Source of the DNA: Leeia oryzae DSM 17879
GTDB taxonomy: Bacteria; Pseudomonadota; Gammaproteobacteria; Burkholderiales; Leeiaceae
Reading direction: 5' to 3'
NCBI RefSeq assembly: GCF_000376945.1
Contig: NZ_AQXU01000025.1
Location: 434,001-498,000, forward strand
DNA: 64,000 bases
The notes beneath the pieces were generated by a model. The model made no database searches. It had not been told where the DNA came from and saw only the letters and a program-made list of their open reading frames with translations. This document shows, in pieces, positions 27,367 to 36,814 of the stretch. Within the stretch, counting starts at the first letter, position 1; every line of letters starts with the position of its first letter. Position numbers and translations under genes: made by a program.

Positions 27367-28275
27367 TTAACGGTCTTTAGGGTCGAGGGCGTCACGCAGC
27401 CCGTCGCCGATATAGTTAGCACAATACAGGGTGATCGACAGCGCCGCCCCGGGGAACAGAATCATCCATGGCGTGGCAGCCATCACGTTGGTACCGTCTT
27501 CGATCAGCACCCCCCAGCTGGTCATCGGCTCCTGCACGCCCAGCCCCAGGAAGGACAGAACGGACTCGGTCAGAATCACGCCAGGCACGGTCACCGTGGT
27601 GTAGATCACCACAATGCCCAGCAGGTTAGGCACCACATGCTGGAAGATAATGCGCCATGTTGGCACGCCAATGGCACGCGCCGCCTCGATGAACTCTTTG
27701 GATTTGATCGACAGGGTCTGGCCGCGCACCACGCGGGCCATGTCCATCCAGGAGAAAATCGAAATGGTCAGCACCACCAGCGAGAAATTCCGCCCGAAGA
27801 TGGTCACCATCAGGATGGCAATCAGCAGATAAGGAATGGCGTACAGCATGTCCACCACCCGCATCATCACCGAATCCACCTTGCCACCGATAAAACCGGC
27901 GGTGGCACCCCAGACAATCCCCACGCTTACCGATGCAATGGTAGCCAATAAGCCGATTACCAGCGAGATGCGGCCGCCGATCAGGGTACGCACCAGCAAA
28001 TCGCGGCCCAGTTCATCAGTACCGAACAAATGCCAGTCATGGAACGACGGGCCAATGCCCATGGCGTTCCAGTCGGTATCTTCATAGGAGTGCGGCAGTA
28101 CCATCGGCCCGAAAGCGCAGGCCAGCGCCACCAGGGTCAGGACCACCAGACTGATGACAGCCGCCTTGTTACGGAAAAAACGGATCCGCGCATCTTTCCA
28201 CAAACTGCGTCCGGCAATCTGTGCCTCGACGCTGGTTTGGAGCACCTCTACCAGTGCTGCATTTTTCTTTGTCAT
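27367..28275 (-). CDS. oppC: Oligopeptide ABC transporter permease OppC
   Basis: A 302-aa inner-membrane permease. An N-terminal OppC_N segment (SLWKDARIRFFRNKAAVISLVVL) precedes six predicted membrane spans, with the EAA-type loop AARAIGVPTWRIIFQHVVPN. The ATG at 28275 is 13 nt after the oppB stop codon; ATG 28320 would overlap oppB. Confidence 0.94.
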   Translation of the reverse strand: MTKKNAALVEVLQTSVEAQIAGRSLWKDARIRFFRNKAAVISLVVLTLVALACAFGPMVLPHSYEDTDWNAMGIGPSFHDWHLFGTDELGRDLLVRTLIGGRISLVIGLLATIASVSVGIVWGATAGFIGGKVDSVMMRVVDMLYAIPYLLIAILMVTIFGRNFSLVVLTISIFSWMDMARVVRGQTLSIKSKEFIEAARAIGVPTWRIIFQHVVPNLLGIVVIYTTVTVPGVILTESVLSFLGLGVQEPMTSWGVLIEDGTNVMAATPWMILFPGAALSITLYCANYIGDGLRDALDPKDR

Positions 28276-28288
28276 TTCCAATGCACCC

Positions 28289-29209
28289 TCAGTAACGGAT
28301 TTTCGGGTCCAAAATGGCATACGCCAAATCGACCAGCAGGTTCAATACCACGGCCAGTACCGTTACCAGCACCACCAGGCCCAATACCAAGGTGTAATCC
28401 CGGTTGCCCGCACCGTTGACGATCAGCTTGCCGATGCCCGGCAGTGAAAACACGGTCTCGGTCACAATGGCCGCCGTGATGGAACTGATGGCCAGCGGCC
28501 CCAGTACCGACACCACCGGCAACAGGGCCGGACGGATGGCGTGACGCATCACAATCGTGCGTAGCGGCAAGCCTTTGGCGCGCGCAGTACGGATAAAGTT
28601 GGTGTTCATCACTTCGATCAGGCTACCGCGCATCACACGGCCGATAGTCGATACGTTGATAAAGGTCAGCAGTACAATCGGCAAGATCATGTACTTGGGT
28701 GAAAACTCATCCCAGCCGCCGGCGGGAAACCACTTCACCCAGATAGCGAAGACCAGGATCAGCACCGGGCCAATCACGAACGAAGGAAAAGCACTACCCA
28801 CGTTACCCAGCAGCATCACAAAATAGTCCACCAGACTGTTTTGTTTCAGCGCCGCCACAATGCCCAGCGCCACGCCAATGACAATCGAAATGATCATCGA
28901 GATACCGCCAATGGACAGGGACACCGGCAAGGCACGGGCCACCAGATCATTCACGGACCAGTCTGCATAGCGGAAGGACGCACCCAGGTCGCCATGCAGC
29001 AAATTATTCAGGTAATACAGGTACTGCTTCCATAACGGCATGTCGAGATGGTACTTGGCCTGCAGGTTGGCCAGCACGGCAGCCGACACTTTGCGTTCAG
29101 AATCGAACGGACCGCCGGGGGTCAGGTGCAGCATCAGATAACAAACGGTAATCACCACCAGAATGGTAGGGATGGTCGACAGGATACGGCGTAAGGCATA
29201 AGACCACAT
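28289..29209 (-). CDS. oppB: Oligopeptide ABC transporter permease OppB
   Basis: A 306-aa permease opening MWSYALRRILSTIPTILVV, typical of OppB/DppB, with EAA loop RTARAKGLPLRTIVMRHAIRPAL and TETVFSLPGIGKL. It forms the membrane channel with OppC. It is separated from oppA by a 153-nt gap holding a stable hairpin. Confidence 0.94.
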   Translation of the reverse strand: MWSYALRRILSTIPTILVVITVCYLMLHLTPGGPFDSERKVSAAVLANLQAKYHLDMPLWKQYLYYLNNLLHGDLGASFRYADWSVNDLVARALPVSLSIGGISMIISIVIGVALGIVAALKQNSLVDYFVMLLGNVGSAFPSFVIGPVLILVFAIWVKWFPAGGWDEFSPKYMILPIVLLTFINVSTIGRVMRGSLIEVMNTNFIRTARAKGLPLRTIVMRHAIRPALLPVVSVLGPLAISSITAAIVTETVFSLPGIGKLIVNGAGNRDYTLVLGLVVLVTVLAVVLNLLVDLAYAILDPKIRY

Positions 29210-29325
29210 GGATATATTCCTCGCGTGTGGTTACGTGCAAACAGTTGGCAGCACCCGCCTCTTCCACAATAGAGCGGAACAGGAAGGTCTTGCCAGTCTG
29301 GTTGTCACTAACATGAAATTGCATG

Positions 29326-29355
29326 AGAAACCGGCCTCATCAGAGGCCGGTTTCT
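29326..29355 (-). terminator. Intercistronic hairpin between oppA and oppB
   Basis: Perfect 13-bp stem (29326-29338, 29343-29355) with a 4-nt loop, 7 nt after the oppA stop codon, without a following U-tract. Probably a processing or stability element giving oppA a higher mRNA level than the membrane genes. The same design follows bmpA at 3979-4005. Confidence 0.65.
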
Positions 29356-29362
29356 GGACTCA

Positions 29363-30970
29363 TCAATGCTGGATGATGTACAGATCTTTATCGCGGAAAC
29401 GGTCCATGGAGTTGGTCTTGGTATAACCACCCACATAAGACTTCACAAGACGTGGTACGGTGTACTGCAACAGCGGCAACATTGGATAATCATCCATGAT
29501 CACCTTGGCGGCCTGAGTCATCAGGGTTTTGCGCTTGACCGGGTCCAGCGTGGTGCTGGCTTGCTTGATCAGCTCGTCGCCTTTCTTGTTACAGTTTTTG
29601 TTGTCGTTCTGGTCAGAATCACACTGCACCAGGGTCAGGAAAGTGGTGACGTCGTTGTAGTCAGCCACCCAGCCGTTGCGGGCAATCTGGAAATCGCCGT
29701 CATGGCGTTTTTTCAGCAGTACCTTGAACTCCATGTTTTCCATTTCGGTGTCCAGACCCAGCTTGGTTTTCCACTCAGACGCCGCGAAAATGGCCATTTT
29801 TTTATGGTATTCGCTGGTGTTATAAGAGAACTTGATTTTGGTGCCTGGTTTTACACCGGCTTGAGCCAGCAGTTTTTTGGCTTCGGCAACGCGTTTTGCC
29901 ATAGGCCATTTAGCCCAGTCATACGCAGTCACATCCGCACCGGCGGTCCCTTTAACCACTACGCCATAGGCTGGTACCTGACCGTCAGCGGTCACTTTGG
30001 AGGCCAGGATGTCACGGTCAATCACCATGGACAACGCTTTACGGACACGAATGTCTTTCATCAGCGGGTCGGTATTGTTAAAAGAGTAGTAACGCAGACC
30101 CAGCATTGGCGCATTACGGATGTCTTTCGGAAATTCGGTTTTCAGCTGGTCATAGGTGCCAGGAGGCAATTGGTATACCCAGTCGTTTTCGCCAGACTGG
30201 AACAGTTTCACGTCGGTGTTGCCGTCTTCTACCGGCAGGTAGGTCACCTTGTTTAGCACCACGGCTTTGGCATCCCAGTATTTAGGGTTCTTTTCCAGCA
30301 CCAGCTTGCTGTTGACTTGCCAGTCTTTCAGCACATATGCACCGTTACCCACCAGGTTGCCCGGTTTGGTCCAGTCTTTACCGAACTTCTCGATGGCCGC
30401 CTTGTTGACTGGGCCCAGCTGGGTGTTGGATACCAGGTCAGCCATGAAGCCAACCGGACCTTCGGTCTTCACTTCCAGTGTGTATTTGTCGATGGCTTTG
30501 ATGCCCAGCTCGGAAGGCTGTTTTTTGCCTTCGGTAATGGCCAGGCCGTTCAGAATGAAGATGCCGTAGGTAGAGGCATATGGAGAGGCAGTTTTAGGAT
30601 CCAGGAAACGCTGCCAGCCATACACGAAGTCATCTGCCGTCACAGGTGTGCCGTTAGACCACATGGCGTTTTTGCGCAGTTTGAACACCCATGTCGTTGG
30701 GTCGGTCTGTTTCCAGCTCTCGGCAACGCCTGGCACGATTTTGCCGGCGGCGTCATTGGCGGTCAGGCCTTCAAACAGGTCGCGCGCAATGTTGTTTGCA
30801 CCCACAGACTCTGCCAGTGCAGGGTCCAGAGATTCTGGCTCAGAGCCATTGTTACGAATCAGCTCTTGCTTGGCAGCCAGTTTCACACCGGCCGGCACGA
30901 CAGCGGCGCCACTCATGGCAGCAAACCCTAGCGCGACAGCACCTGCAATCAATTTCATGGATAACTTCAT
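29363..30970 (-). CDS. oppA: Periplasmic oligopeptide-binding protein OppA
   Basis: A 535-aa SBP_bac_5-family protein with a signal peptide (residues about 1-24, ending MSGAA). Family motifs: RNNGSEPESLDPALAES, ARDLFEGLTANDAAGKIVPG, WVFKLRKNAMWSNGTPVTADDFVYGWQRFLDP and GNGAYVLKDW. It delivers peptides to OppBCDF. An AGGAGAGAG Shine-Dalgarno precedes the ATG. Confidence 0.94.
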   Translation of the reverse strand: MKLSMKLIAGAVALGFAAMSGAAVVPAGVKLAAKQELIRNNGSEPESLDPALAESVGANNIARDLFEGLTANDAAGKIVPGVAESWKQTDPTTWVFKLRKNAMWSNGTPVTADDFVYGWQRFLDPKTASPYASTYGIFILNGLAITEGKKQPSELGIKAIDKYTLEVKTEGPVGFMADLVSNTQLGPVNKAAIEKFGKDWTKPGNLVGNGAYVLKDWQVNSKLVLEKNPKYWDAKAVVLNKVTYLPVEDGNTDVKLFQSGENDWVYQLPPGTYDQLKTEFPKDIRNAPMLGLRYYSFNNTDPLMKDIRVRKALSMVIDRDILASKVTADGQVPAYGVVVKGTAGADVTAYDWAKWPMAKRVAEAKKLLAQAGVKPGTKIKFSYNTSEYHKKMAIFAASEWKTKLGLDTEMENMEFKVLLKKRHDGDFQIARNGWVADYNDVTTFLTLVQCDSDQNDNKNCNKKGDELIKQASTTLDPVKRKTLMTQAAKVIMDDYPMLPLLQYTVPRLVKSYVGGYTKTNSMDRFRDKDLYIIQH

Positions 30971-31374
30971 TTAATCTCTCTCCTGTAAACCTGATGCACA
31001 TTAAATAACCATTTGGTCAGTCTTTTCTGCACAGCATCTTCATTGGCGAATACTCAGGGTCATGTTTTCTATGCCGACCTCTGAAGGCGGTTAATTAAAA
31101 CACACCCAAAAATATAACACCAACTCAGAAAAAATCATTCTCTATGTTTATTTGTTATACAAAGCCAAATACAGAACGGGATTTCAAGGTTTTTCGCAGC
31201 CAGTGAAATTAAATTGCGCAATTCCAGACTTAACCAGAGATATCGCGCCCAACCTTCATAAAATCATGTCGCATTTGCCACCAAATATGCATGCGGCAGC
31301 GGTATGATTTTATGGCTACTATATCTGTATAGACTGTGCGCCATTACCTAACAAGCACAAGATAAGAGGACGAC
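30971..31374. promoter_or_regulatory. Divergent promoter region of oppA and acetoacetyl-CoA synthetase
   Basis: A 404-nt gap, AT-rich from about 31080 to 31200. It must carry promoters for both genes. A TATCTGTATAG run near 31322-31332 may hold a -10 for the plus-strand gene. No ORF or hairpin of note was seen. Confidence 0.4.
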
Positions 31375-33324
31375 ATGAACACACCCGTATGGACGCCCCG
31401 CCCGGAGGCCATTGCAGCGGCAAACCTGACCCGCTTCCGGACGTTTGTCGAACAACGACAGCATCTCTTGCTACCTGATTATCCTTCGCTATACGACTGG
31501 TCTGTGGCCCAGCCAGCCGCCTTCTGGGAGAGTGTCTGGCAGTTCTGTGGCGTCACCGCACAAAAGCCATGGGACAGCGTACTGGAAGATGGCGACCGGA
31601 TGCCGGGTGCCCGCTGGTTTGGTGGCAGCAAGCTCAACTATGCAGAAAACCTGTTGCGCTACCGTGATGACCGGACCGCGCTGGTCTTCAAGGGTGAAGA
31701 CAAAATCGAGAGTTGTTACAGTTACGCCGAGCTGTATGCCGAAGTCGCCCGCGTCGCCCATGCCTTGCGGCAGACGGGTGTAACCGCCGGCGACCGGGTA
31801 GCCGGCTTCATGCCCAACACCCCGCAGACCATCATTGCCATGCTGGCCACTGCCAGCCTCGGAGCCATCTGGTCGTCCTGCTCGCCAGACTTCGGCACTC
31901 AGGGCGTGCTGGACCGTTTTAGCCAGATTCAGCCCAAAGTGCTGTTTGCGGTAGACGGTTACTATTACAACGGCAAGACCCTTGATTGCCTGGACAAGAT
32001 CCGCACCATTACTGCACAGCTGCCAGACCTGCAACAGTTGGTCATCGTCCCGTACATTCAAAGCCAGGCATCAATTGATGACCTGCCGCACGCCAGCCGC
32101 TGGGCGGACTTCTGCCATAACACGGCCACCGACATCGACTTTGTACCGTGCGATTTCCACCATCCGCTGTTCATCATGTATTCGTCCGGTACCACCGGCA
32201 TTCCCAAATGCATCATCCATTCAGTCGGCGGCACCCTGCTGCAGCATCTGAAAGAACATGTCCTGCATGGCGACCTGACCCGGGACGACACGCTGTTCTT
32301 CTTTACCACCTGTGGCTGGATGATGTGGAACTGGCTGGTATCCGGGCTGGCGGTCGGCGCCACGCTGGCGCTGTATGACGGCTCACCCTTCTACCCGTCT
32401 GAACGGGTGTTGTGGGACTATGCCGAAGAAGCCGGTTTTACCACCTTTGGGACTAGCGCCAAATACCTGTCGGCACTGGAAAAAACCGGCTTCAAGCCGA
32501 GGGAGCACTATGAGCTGGCCCGTCTCAAGGCCATTTGTTCAACCGGTTCGCCCTTGCTGCCGGAGAGCTATGATTATGTGTACCGGGATATCAAACAGGA
32601 TGTCCGGCTGAGCTCCATGTCGGGCGGCACGGATATCTTGTCTTGCTTTGCGCTGGGCAACCCGGTGCTGCCGGTCTATCGCTCCGCCTTGCAGTGTCGC
32701 GGCCTTGGCATGGCGGTAGAAATCTTCAATGATGCCGGCCAGCCGGTACATGAAGAAAAAGGCGAACTGGTTTGTACCAAGCCGTTCCCTTCCATGCCGG
32801 TCGGTTTCTGGAACGACCCGGGCAACCAGAAATACCATGATGCGTATTTCGGACGTTTCCCCAATATCTGGTGTCATGGCGACTATGCCGAACTGACCAA
32901 AGAAGACGGCATCATCATCTACGGGCGTTCGGATACCATCCTGAACCCTGGCGGGGTACGTATCGGCACGGCAGAAATCTATCGCCAGGTCGAGACGTTT
33001 GCGGAAGTGATGGAGTCCATGGCGGTGGGACAACAATGGGATGGCGACGAGCGGGTTATCCTGTTTGTGCGCATGCAGCCAGGATACACACTGGATGATG
33101 ACCTGGTTCGGCGCATCAAGCACAAGATCCGCGACGGGGCGAGCCCGCGGCACGTACCCGCCAAGATCATCGCGGTGGCCGATTTGCCACGTACCATCAG
33201 TGGCAAGATTGTCGAACTGGCGGTACGGAACGTGATTCACGGCCTGCCGGTAAAAAACACCGATTCGCTGGCCAACCCCGAAGCCCTGAAACTGTTTGAG
33301 AATCTGGACAGTCTGGCCAGCTAA
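31375..33324 (+). CDS. Acetoacetyl-CoA synthetase (acetoacetate-CoA ligase)
   Basis: A 649-aa ANL-family adenylating enzyme activating acetoacetate to acetoacetyl-CoA. It opens with an acyl-CoA-synthetase N-terminal domain (LYDWSVAQPAAFWESVWQF) and has the P-loop YSSGTTGIPKCIIHSVGG, FFFTTCGWMMWNWLVSGL, MSGGTDI and the catalytic lysine in RTISGKIVEL. Length and GTTGIPKCIIH match AacS rather than acetate CoA ligase. Acetoacetate is one end product of the tyrosine pathway encoded downstream, although those genes are a separate transcript. Confidence 0.93.
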   Translation: MNTPVWTPRPEAIAAANLTRFRTFVEQRQHLLLPDYPSLYDWSVAQPAAFWESVWQFCGVTAQKPWDSVLEDGDRMPGARWFGGSKLNYAENLLRYRDDRTALVFKGEDKIESCYSYAELYAEVARVAHALRQTGVTAGDRVAGFMPNTPQTIIAMLATASLGAIWSSCSPDFGTQGVLDRFSQIQPKVLFAVDGYYYNGKTLDCLDKIRTITAQLPDLQQLVIVPYIQSQASIDDLPHASRWADFCHNTATDIDFVPCDFHHPLFIMYSSGTTGIPKCIIHSVGGTLLQHLKEHVLHGDLTRDDTLFFFTTCGWMMWNWLVSGLAVGATLALYDGSPFYPSERVLWDYAEEAGFTTFGTSAKYLSALEKTGFKPREHYELARLKAICSTGSPLLPESYDYVYRDIKQDVRLSSMSGGTDILSCFALGNPVLPVYRSALQCRGLGMAVEIFNDAGQPVHEEKGELVCTKPFPSMPVGFWNDPGNQKYHDAYFGRFPNIWCHGDYAELTKEDGIIIYGRSDTILNPGGVRIGTAEIYRQVETFAEVMESMAVGQQWDGDERVILFVRMQPGYTLDDDLVRRIKHKIRDGASPRHVPAKIIAVADLPRTISGKIVELAVRNVIHGLPVKNTDSLANPEALKLFENLDSLAS

Positions 33325-33354
33325 CCGTCGCTTACTCTCTAGCCCCCGGTCTGC

Positions 33355-35070
33355 TCAGGCAGCCGGGGAAGCCTGTAGCACTGCGCCACCCAGCCCGGAC
33401 AACATACCGGCGGCCGTCAGCAAGGGCTCACTAGCCGTCTCACAAGTGGTGGTGGCAGATTCGCACTCCAGATACTCCGCCATCAGACTGGGATATTTGC
33501 CGTACGTCGGGGCCAGCTGATGAATGCGTGCCAGATACTGTTTGGCTGTCGCCATATAAGCCGGTTGCCAGCCATGCTGCTTGACATACGCCAGCGTAAC
33601 ACTGACCGTCTGGCATAGCAGGCCCAGATGGTGCTGGCGCTCCGCGACGGCGCGGGTCAACTGCATGAGCGCACTGTCCAGATCTCCCTTGGCCAGCAGT
33701 TCATCGACCTGCCGCTGAATCTCGGTCATTTGTTCCGACTCTTCCTGAATCAGGGCTTCCCCTGCCTGTTCCTTGCCAACCGACTTCAGCATCAGTTCAA
33801 TGTGGCGTAGCACGTCGGGCTGGTCGTTATGGTCGCGCAGCACATGCCTCAGAATGCCGCATGCCACGTCCTGCCGCTCGCTGACAAAACAAGCGCCAGC
33901 CAGCTCAATGGCCACAGTGGCGCCGACCTGCTCCCTGATCTGCTGATACTGCCTGAGTGCCGCATCCAGTTGCTGCGCTGCCAGCGAAAAATCCTGCTTG
34001 CCATAGGTGATGCGGCTTTCCATGATTTGCGCCAGAACCCGGGCTTGGGGCGTATCAAAGATGTTGCGGACACGTGCCATATTAAGCTCGGCAGCGGCGA
34101 AATCCCCCAGCTTGAGTTGTGCATGGCTCAGATGGGCATAATCAAGCGGGTCATGATGAAACGAGTGTTGTCCGTAATCGATGGTCGCAGTATAGGCACT
34201 TACGGCATGAGACCAGTCCTGATTGGTTTTGGCCACCACGCCGAGATGCCGCAAGCGGTGAATGGTCGCAGGGGACAGATTAACCGCCTTGAGCAAAAGC
34301 GCCTGTGCACCCAGCGTATCTTTCCGTGCTTCCAGGCATCTGGCCAGTCCGTCATAGGCCACCATCAGGTGCGGATTTTCGCTGATCAGCAATTCAAATG
34401 CATGCTGCGCCTCTTCATACGCCTTCAGATGCAGTAGCGCCTTGCCCAGCCCCAGTTTGGCCCAGACCTGCGGGCGTGTTTTCAGCACGGTCTGATAGGT
34501 TTTGAGTGCTTCTTGCGCATCCCCCATCTGCAGGCACAGGTACGCCTTCAGCTTCATGAAATCCAGCGCATAGAGGTCGTTATCGGCAATCCGGAAATTG
34601 CACAATGCCAGCGCCTTGACGTAATCGTGCTTCAGGATGGCATCATCCACCACCCGAAACACCTGTTTCTTGTAAAAGGTACGTTCCAGCCGGACGCGCA
34701 GGGTCTCGGCCGAAAAAGGTTTCAGAATGTACTCGTCCGGCACATGTTCCGCAGCAGACAACACACTTTTGGCATTGGCCTCCGCCGTCACCATCATGAA
34801 AACAGCCGAGGGTTTGAGCAGATGCTGGTTTCTGACTTCTTCCAGCAGGTACAAGCCGTCAAAGCGGTTCACGAGCGTCAGGTCAGACAGGACGACATCA
34901 AACGGAATGCCCGTCATGCGCTGACGTGCTTCGTCTGCCTTGGCCGCCTGAACAATCCGGGTCACGCCAAACCCCGACAACACGTTGGAGAGCAACGCAC
35001 GCATTTCCGGCGCACTATCGACTACCAGATAGTGTGCCGTCTCTATGCGTAATTTCTGATCATGATTCAT
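33355..35070 (-). CDS. Response regulator with TPR-like C-terminal region
   Basis: A 571-aa protein. Residues about 12-135 form a receiver domain with phosphoacceptor Asp63 (VVLSDLTLV), VTAEA and Lys117 (YILKPF). The rest is helical and TPR-like: ALKTYQTVLKTRPQVWAKLGLGKALLHLKAYEEAQHAFELLI, then further repeats to about residue 450. There is no DNA-binding or enzymatic output domain, so signalling is probably through protein contacts. The ATG at 35070 has AAGGTG before it; ATG 35100 adds ten residues. No sensor kinase is adjacent; the target is unknown. Confidence 0.85.
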   Translation of the reverse strand: MNHDQKLRIETAHYLVVDSAPEMRALLSNVLSGFGVTRIVQAAKADEARQRMTGIPFDVVLSDLTLVNRFDGLYLLEEVRNQHLLKPSAVFMMVTAEANAKSVLSAAEHVPDEYILKPFSAETLRVRLERTFYKKQVFRVVDDAILKHDYVKALALCNFRIADNDLYALDFMKLKAYLCLQMGDAQEALKTYQTVLKTRPQVWAKLGLGKALLHLKAYEEAQHAFELLISENPHLMVAYDGLARCLEARKDTLGAQALLLKAVNLSPATIHRLRHLGVVAKTNQDWSHAVSAYTATIDYGQHSFHHDPLDYAHLSHAQLKLGDFAAAELNMARVRNIFDTPQARVLAQIMESRITYGKQDFSLAAQQLDAALRQYQQIREQVGATVAIELAGACFVSERQDVACGILRHVLRDHNDQPDVLRHIELMLKSVGKEQAGEALIQEESEQMTEIQRQVDELLAKGDLDSALMQLTRAVAERQHHLGLLCQTVSVTLAYVKQHGWQPAYMATAKQYLARIHQLAPTYGKYPSLMAEYLECESATTTCETASEPLLTAAGMLSGLGGAVLQASPAA

Positions 35071-35592
35071 CGTGCACCTTAAGACAAAGTCATAACTCAA
35101 TCAGAGTAGACCATTATCATAAGTTTGCATAGCAAGAAAACGGTGGAATAACTTTAATTTACATTTTCATGCAGCAACCATCTTGCGCAACTTCAGGAAA
35201 ACCCGGCAACAAAATGACCAGCGCTTGCAATCCAGTCACACCCATGTCACAGAGCGGACCCATCGTGACAGCGCGTTGCAGCGGCAGCTCATGATCTTTC
35301 TGCAACCAAGCCAGATCGCATCAGTCTTACTCTATACGCATGGTAATGCCATGCTACGGCATCACGCCTGGCCAATGCTTCCATTGCCATCAACTTAGCA
35401 AGCTAAGCTATTTAATTGCGATGAAACACATACAATCAACTGAAAATTTCTTGCTATAACCAATACAGGAAATATTTTAAAAGCAAATATCAACACGAGC
35501 GGCGTATGATTTCCCTATCAGCTACCTGCTGAACCGCATGACCAGAAGCCAGTTACGTGATCAGAAAATTGGCGCATGAAGAGGAAAACCGA
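35071..35592. promoter_or_regulatory. Divergent promoter region before the tyrosine-degradation operon
   Basis: A 522-nt gap, AT-rich near 35400-35500. A TATGAT at 35505-35510 may be the -10 of the downstream operon, with a poor -35, suggesting an activator. Short dyads (CTTAGCAAGCTAAG near 35394-35407) are present. No TyrR-like box was recognised. Short ORFs here have no Shine-Dalgarno or familiar features. Confidence 0.35.
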
Positions 35593-36582
35593 ATGAAACT
35601 AGCAAGCTTGAAACAGGGTGGCCGCGACGGCGCCCTCGTGGTGGTCTCCAAAGATTTGCGCCATGCCGTTGCGGTGCCGGATATCGCCCCGACCATGCAA
35701 TACGCCATGGATCACTGGTCTGACGTAAGCGGGCAGTTGCAAGCCGTATACGCAGCGCTAAACGCAGGTGAAGCCAGCGGCGCATTTACCTTTGACCAGA
35801 CCCAGTGCCACTCTCCCCTGCCGCGCGCCTACCAGTGGGCAGACGGCTCGGCGTATGTGAACCACGTTGAACTGGTACGCAAGGCACGCGGTGCCGAGAT
35901 GCCGCCCGAATTCTGGCACGATCCGCTGATGTATCAGGGTGGGTCAGACAGCTTTGTGCCGCCCCATAGCCCGATTGACGTACTGGACACTAGCTGGGGC
36001 GTGGATCTGGAAGGCGAAGTAGCCGTGATTACCGGCGACGTACCGATGGGCAGCACGGCGGCTCAGACCGCCAGCAGCATCCGCCTGCTGATGCTGGTCA
36101 ACGATGTCACCCTGCGCAACCTGATTCCGGCCGAGCTGGCCAAAGGCTTTGGCTTCTTCCAGTCCAAACCGGCAACGGCCTTTTCTCCGGTAGCCGTCAC
36201 CCCGGACGAACTGGGCAGCGACTGGCAGGACAGCCAGGTGAAACTGCCGTTGACCGTGCACGTGCGCGGTGAGCTGTTTGGCACCCCGGATTGCGGCACC
36301 GACATGGTGTTCAGCTTTGCCGATCTGGTGGCCCATGTGGCCAAGACCCGCGAGCTGGAAGCCGGGTCCATTGTCGGTTCCGGCACCATCTCTAATGTGG
36401 ACCGCAGCAAGGGCTCTGCCTGCCTGGTAGAACAACGCATGCTGGAAACCATTGAACACGGCCAGCCGAAGACCCCATATCTGAGTAATGGTGACCGGGT
36501 CCGTATTGAAATGTTCGACCGTCAGGGCCAGTCGATTTTCGGGGCCATTGATCAGACCGTGCGTGTGGTCGAGCGTCCGTAA
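35593..36582 (+). CDS. Fumarylacetoacetate hydrolase-family protein
   Basis: A 329-aa FAH-family enzyme. The metal site is formed by acidic residues in DTSWGVDLEGEVAVITGDV, and VNDVTLRNLIP and GSGTISNVDRSKGSACLVE are family motifs. It is the shorter FAH type found beside hppD and maiA in several gamma- and betaproteobacteria and probably cleaves fumarylacetoacetate to fumarate and acetoacetate. The ATG at 35593 has GAGGAAAA in front; ATG-less extension to 35557 is not supported. Confidence 0.85.
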   Translation: MKLASLKQGGRDGALVVVSKDLRHAVAVPDIAPTMQYAMDHWSDVSGQLQAVYAALNAGEASGAFTFDQTQCHSPLPRAYQWADGSAYVNHVELVRKARGAEMPPEFWHDPLMYQGGSDSFVPPHSPIDVLDTSWGVDLEGEVAVITGDVPMGSTAAQTASSIRLLMLVNDVTLRNLIPAELAKGFGFFQSKPATAFSPVAVTPDELGSDWQDSQVKLPLTVHVRGELFGTPDCGTDMVFSFADLVAHVAKTRELEAGSIVGSGTISNVDRSKGSACLVEQRMLETIEHGQPKTPYLSNGDRVRIEMFDRQGQSIFGAIDQTVRVVERP

Positions 36583-36750
36583 GCGACGATACCCATGCCC
36601 AGCCTGATTCTGAATTGCCAGCAAGGACGCCATCAACCACTCATTTATGGCCACCATCTGGCACGCAGTATTCGCGGCATTTCCGGTGCACCACCCACAA
36701 GGTAAACGCAGCGGAACCCACTAACGACTATTAACGCGATCAATCGTCGC

Positions 36751-36794
36751 CCTGTTGCCGGAACCAGCATACCAAACGCTGGCACCGCAACAGG
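36751..36794 (+). promoter_or_regulatory. Leader hairpin upstream of hppD
   Basis: An imperfect stem, CCTGTTGC...CCAGC (36751-36768) with GCTGG...GCAACAGG (36778-36794), lies 10 nt before the hppD Shine-Dalgarno in an otherwise empty 232-nt gap. It may protect the mRNA or modulate translation. No conserved RNA family was recognised. Confidence 0.4.
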
Positions 36795-36814
36795 TCGCAA
36801 AGAGGAGACACACC

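Noticed and set aside
35183-35398. 71-aa plus-strand ORF in the region before the FAH gene
   Set aside because: No Shine-Dalgarno or familiar features, in an AT-rich regulatory region.
36594-36704. 36-codon ORF between the FAH gene and hppD
   Set aside because: No Shine-Dalgarno and no recognisable features; probably chance.
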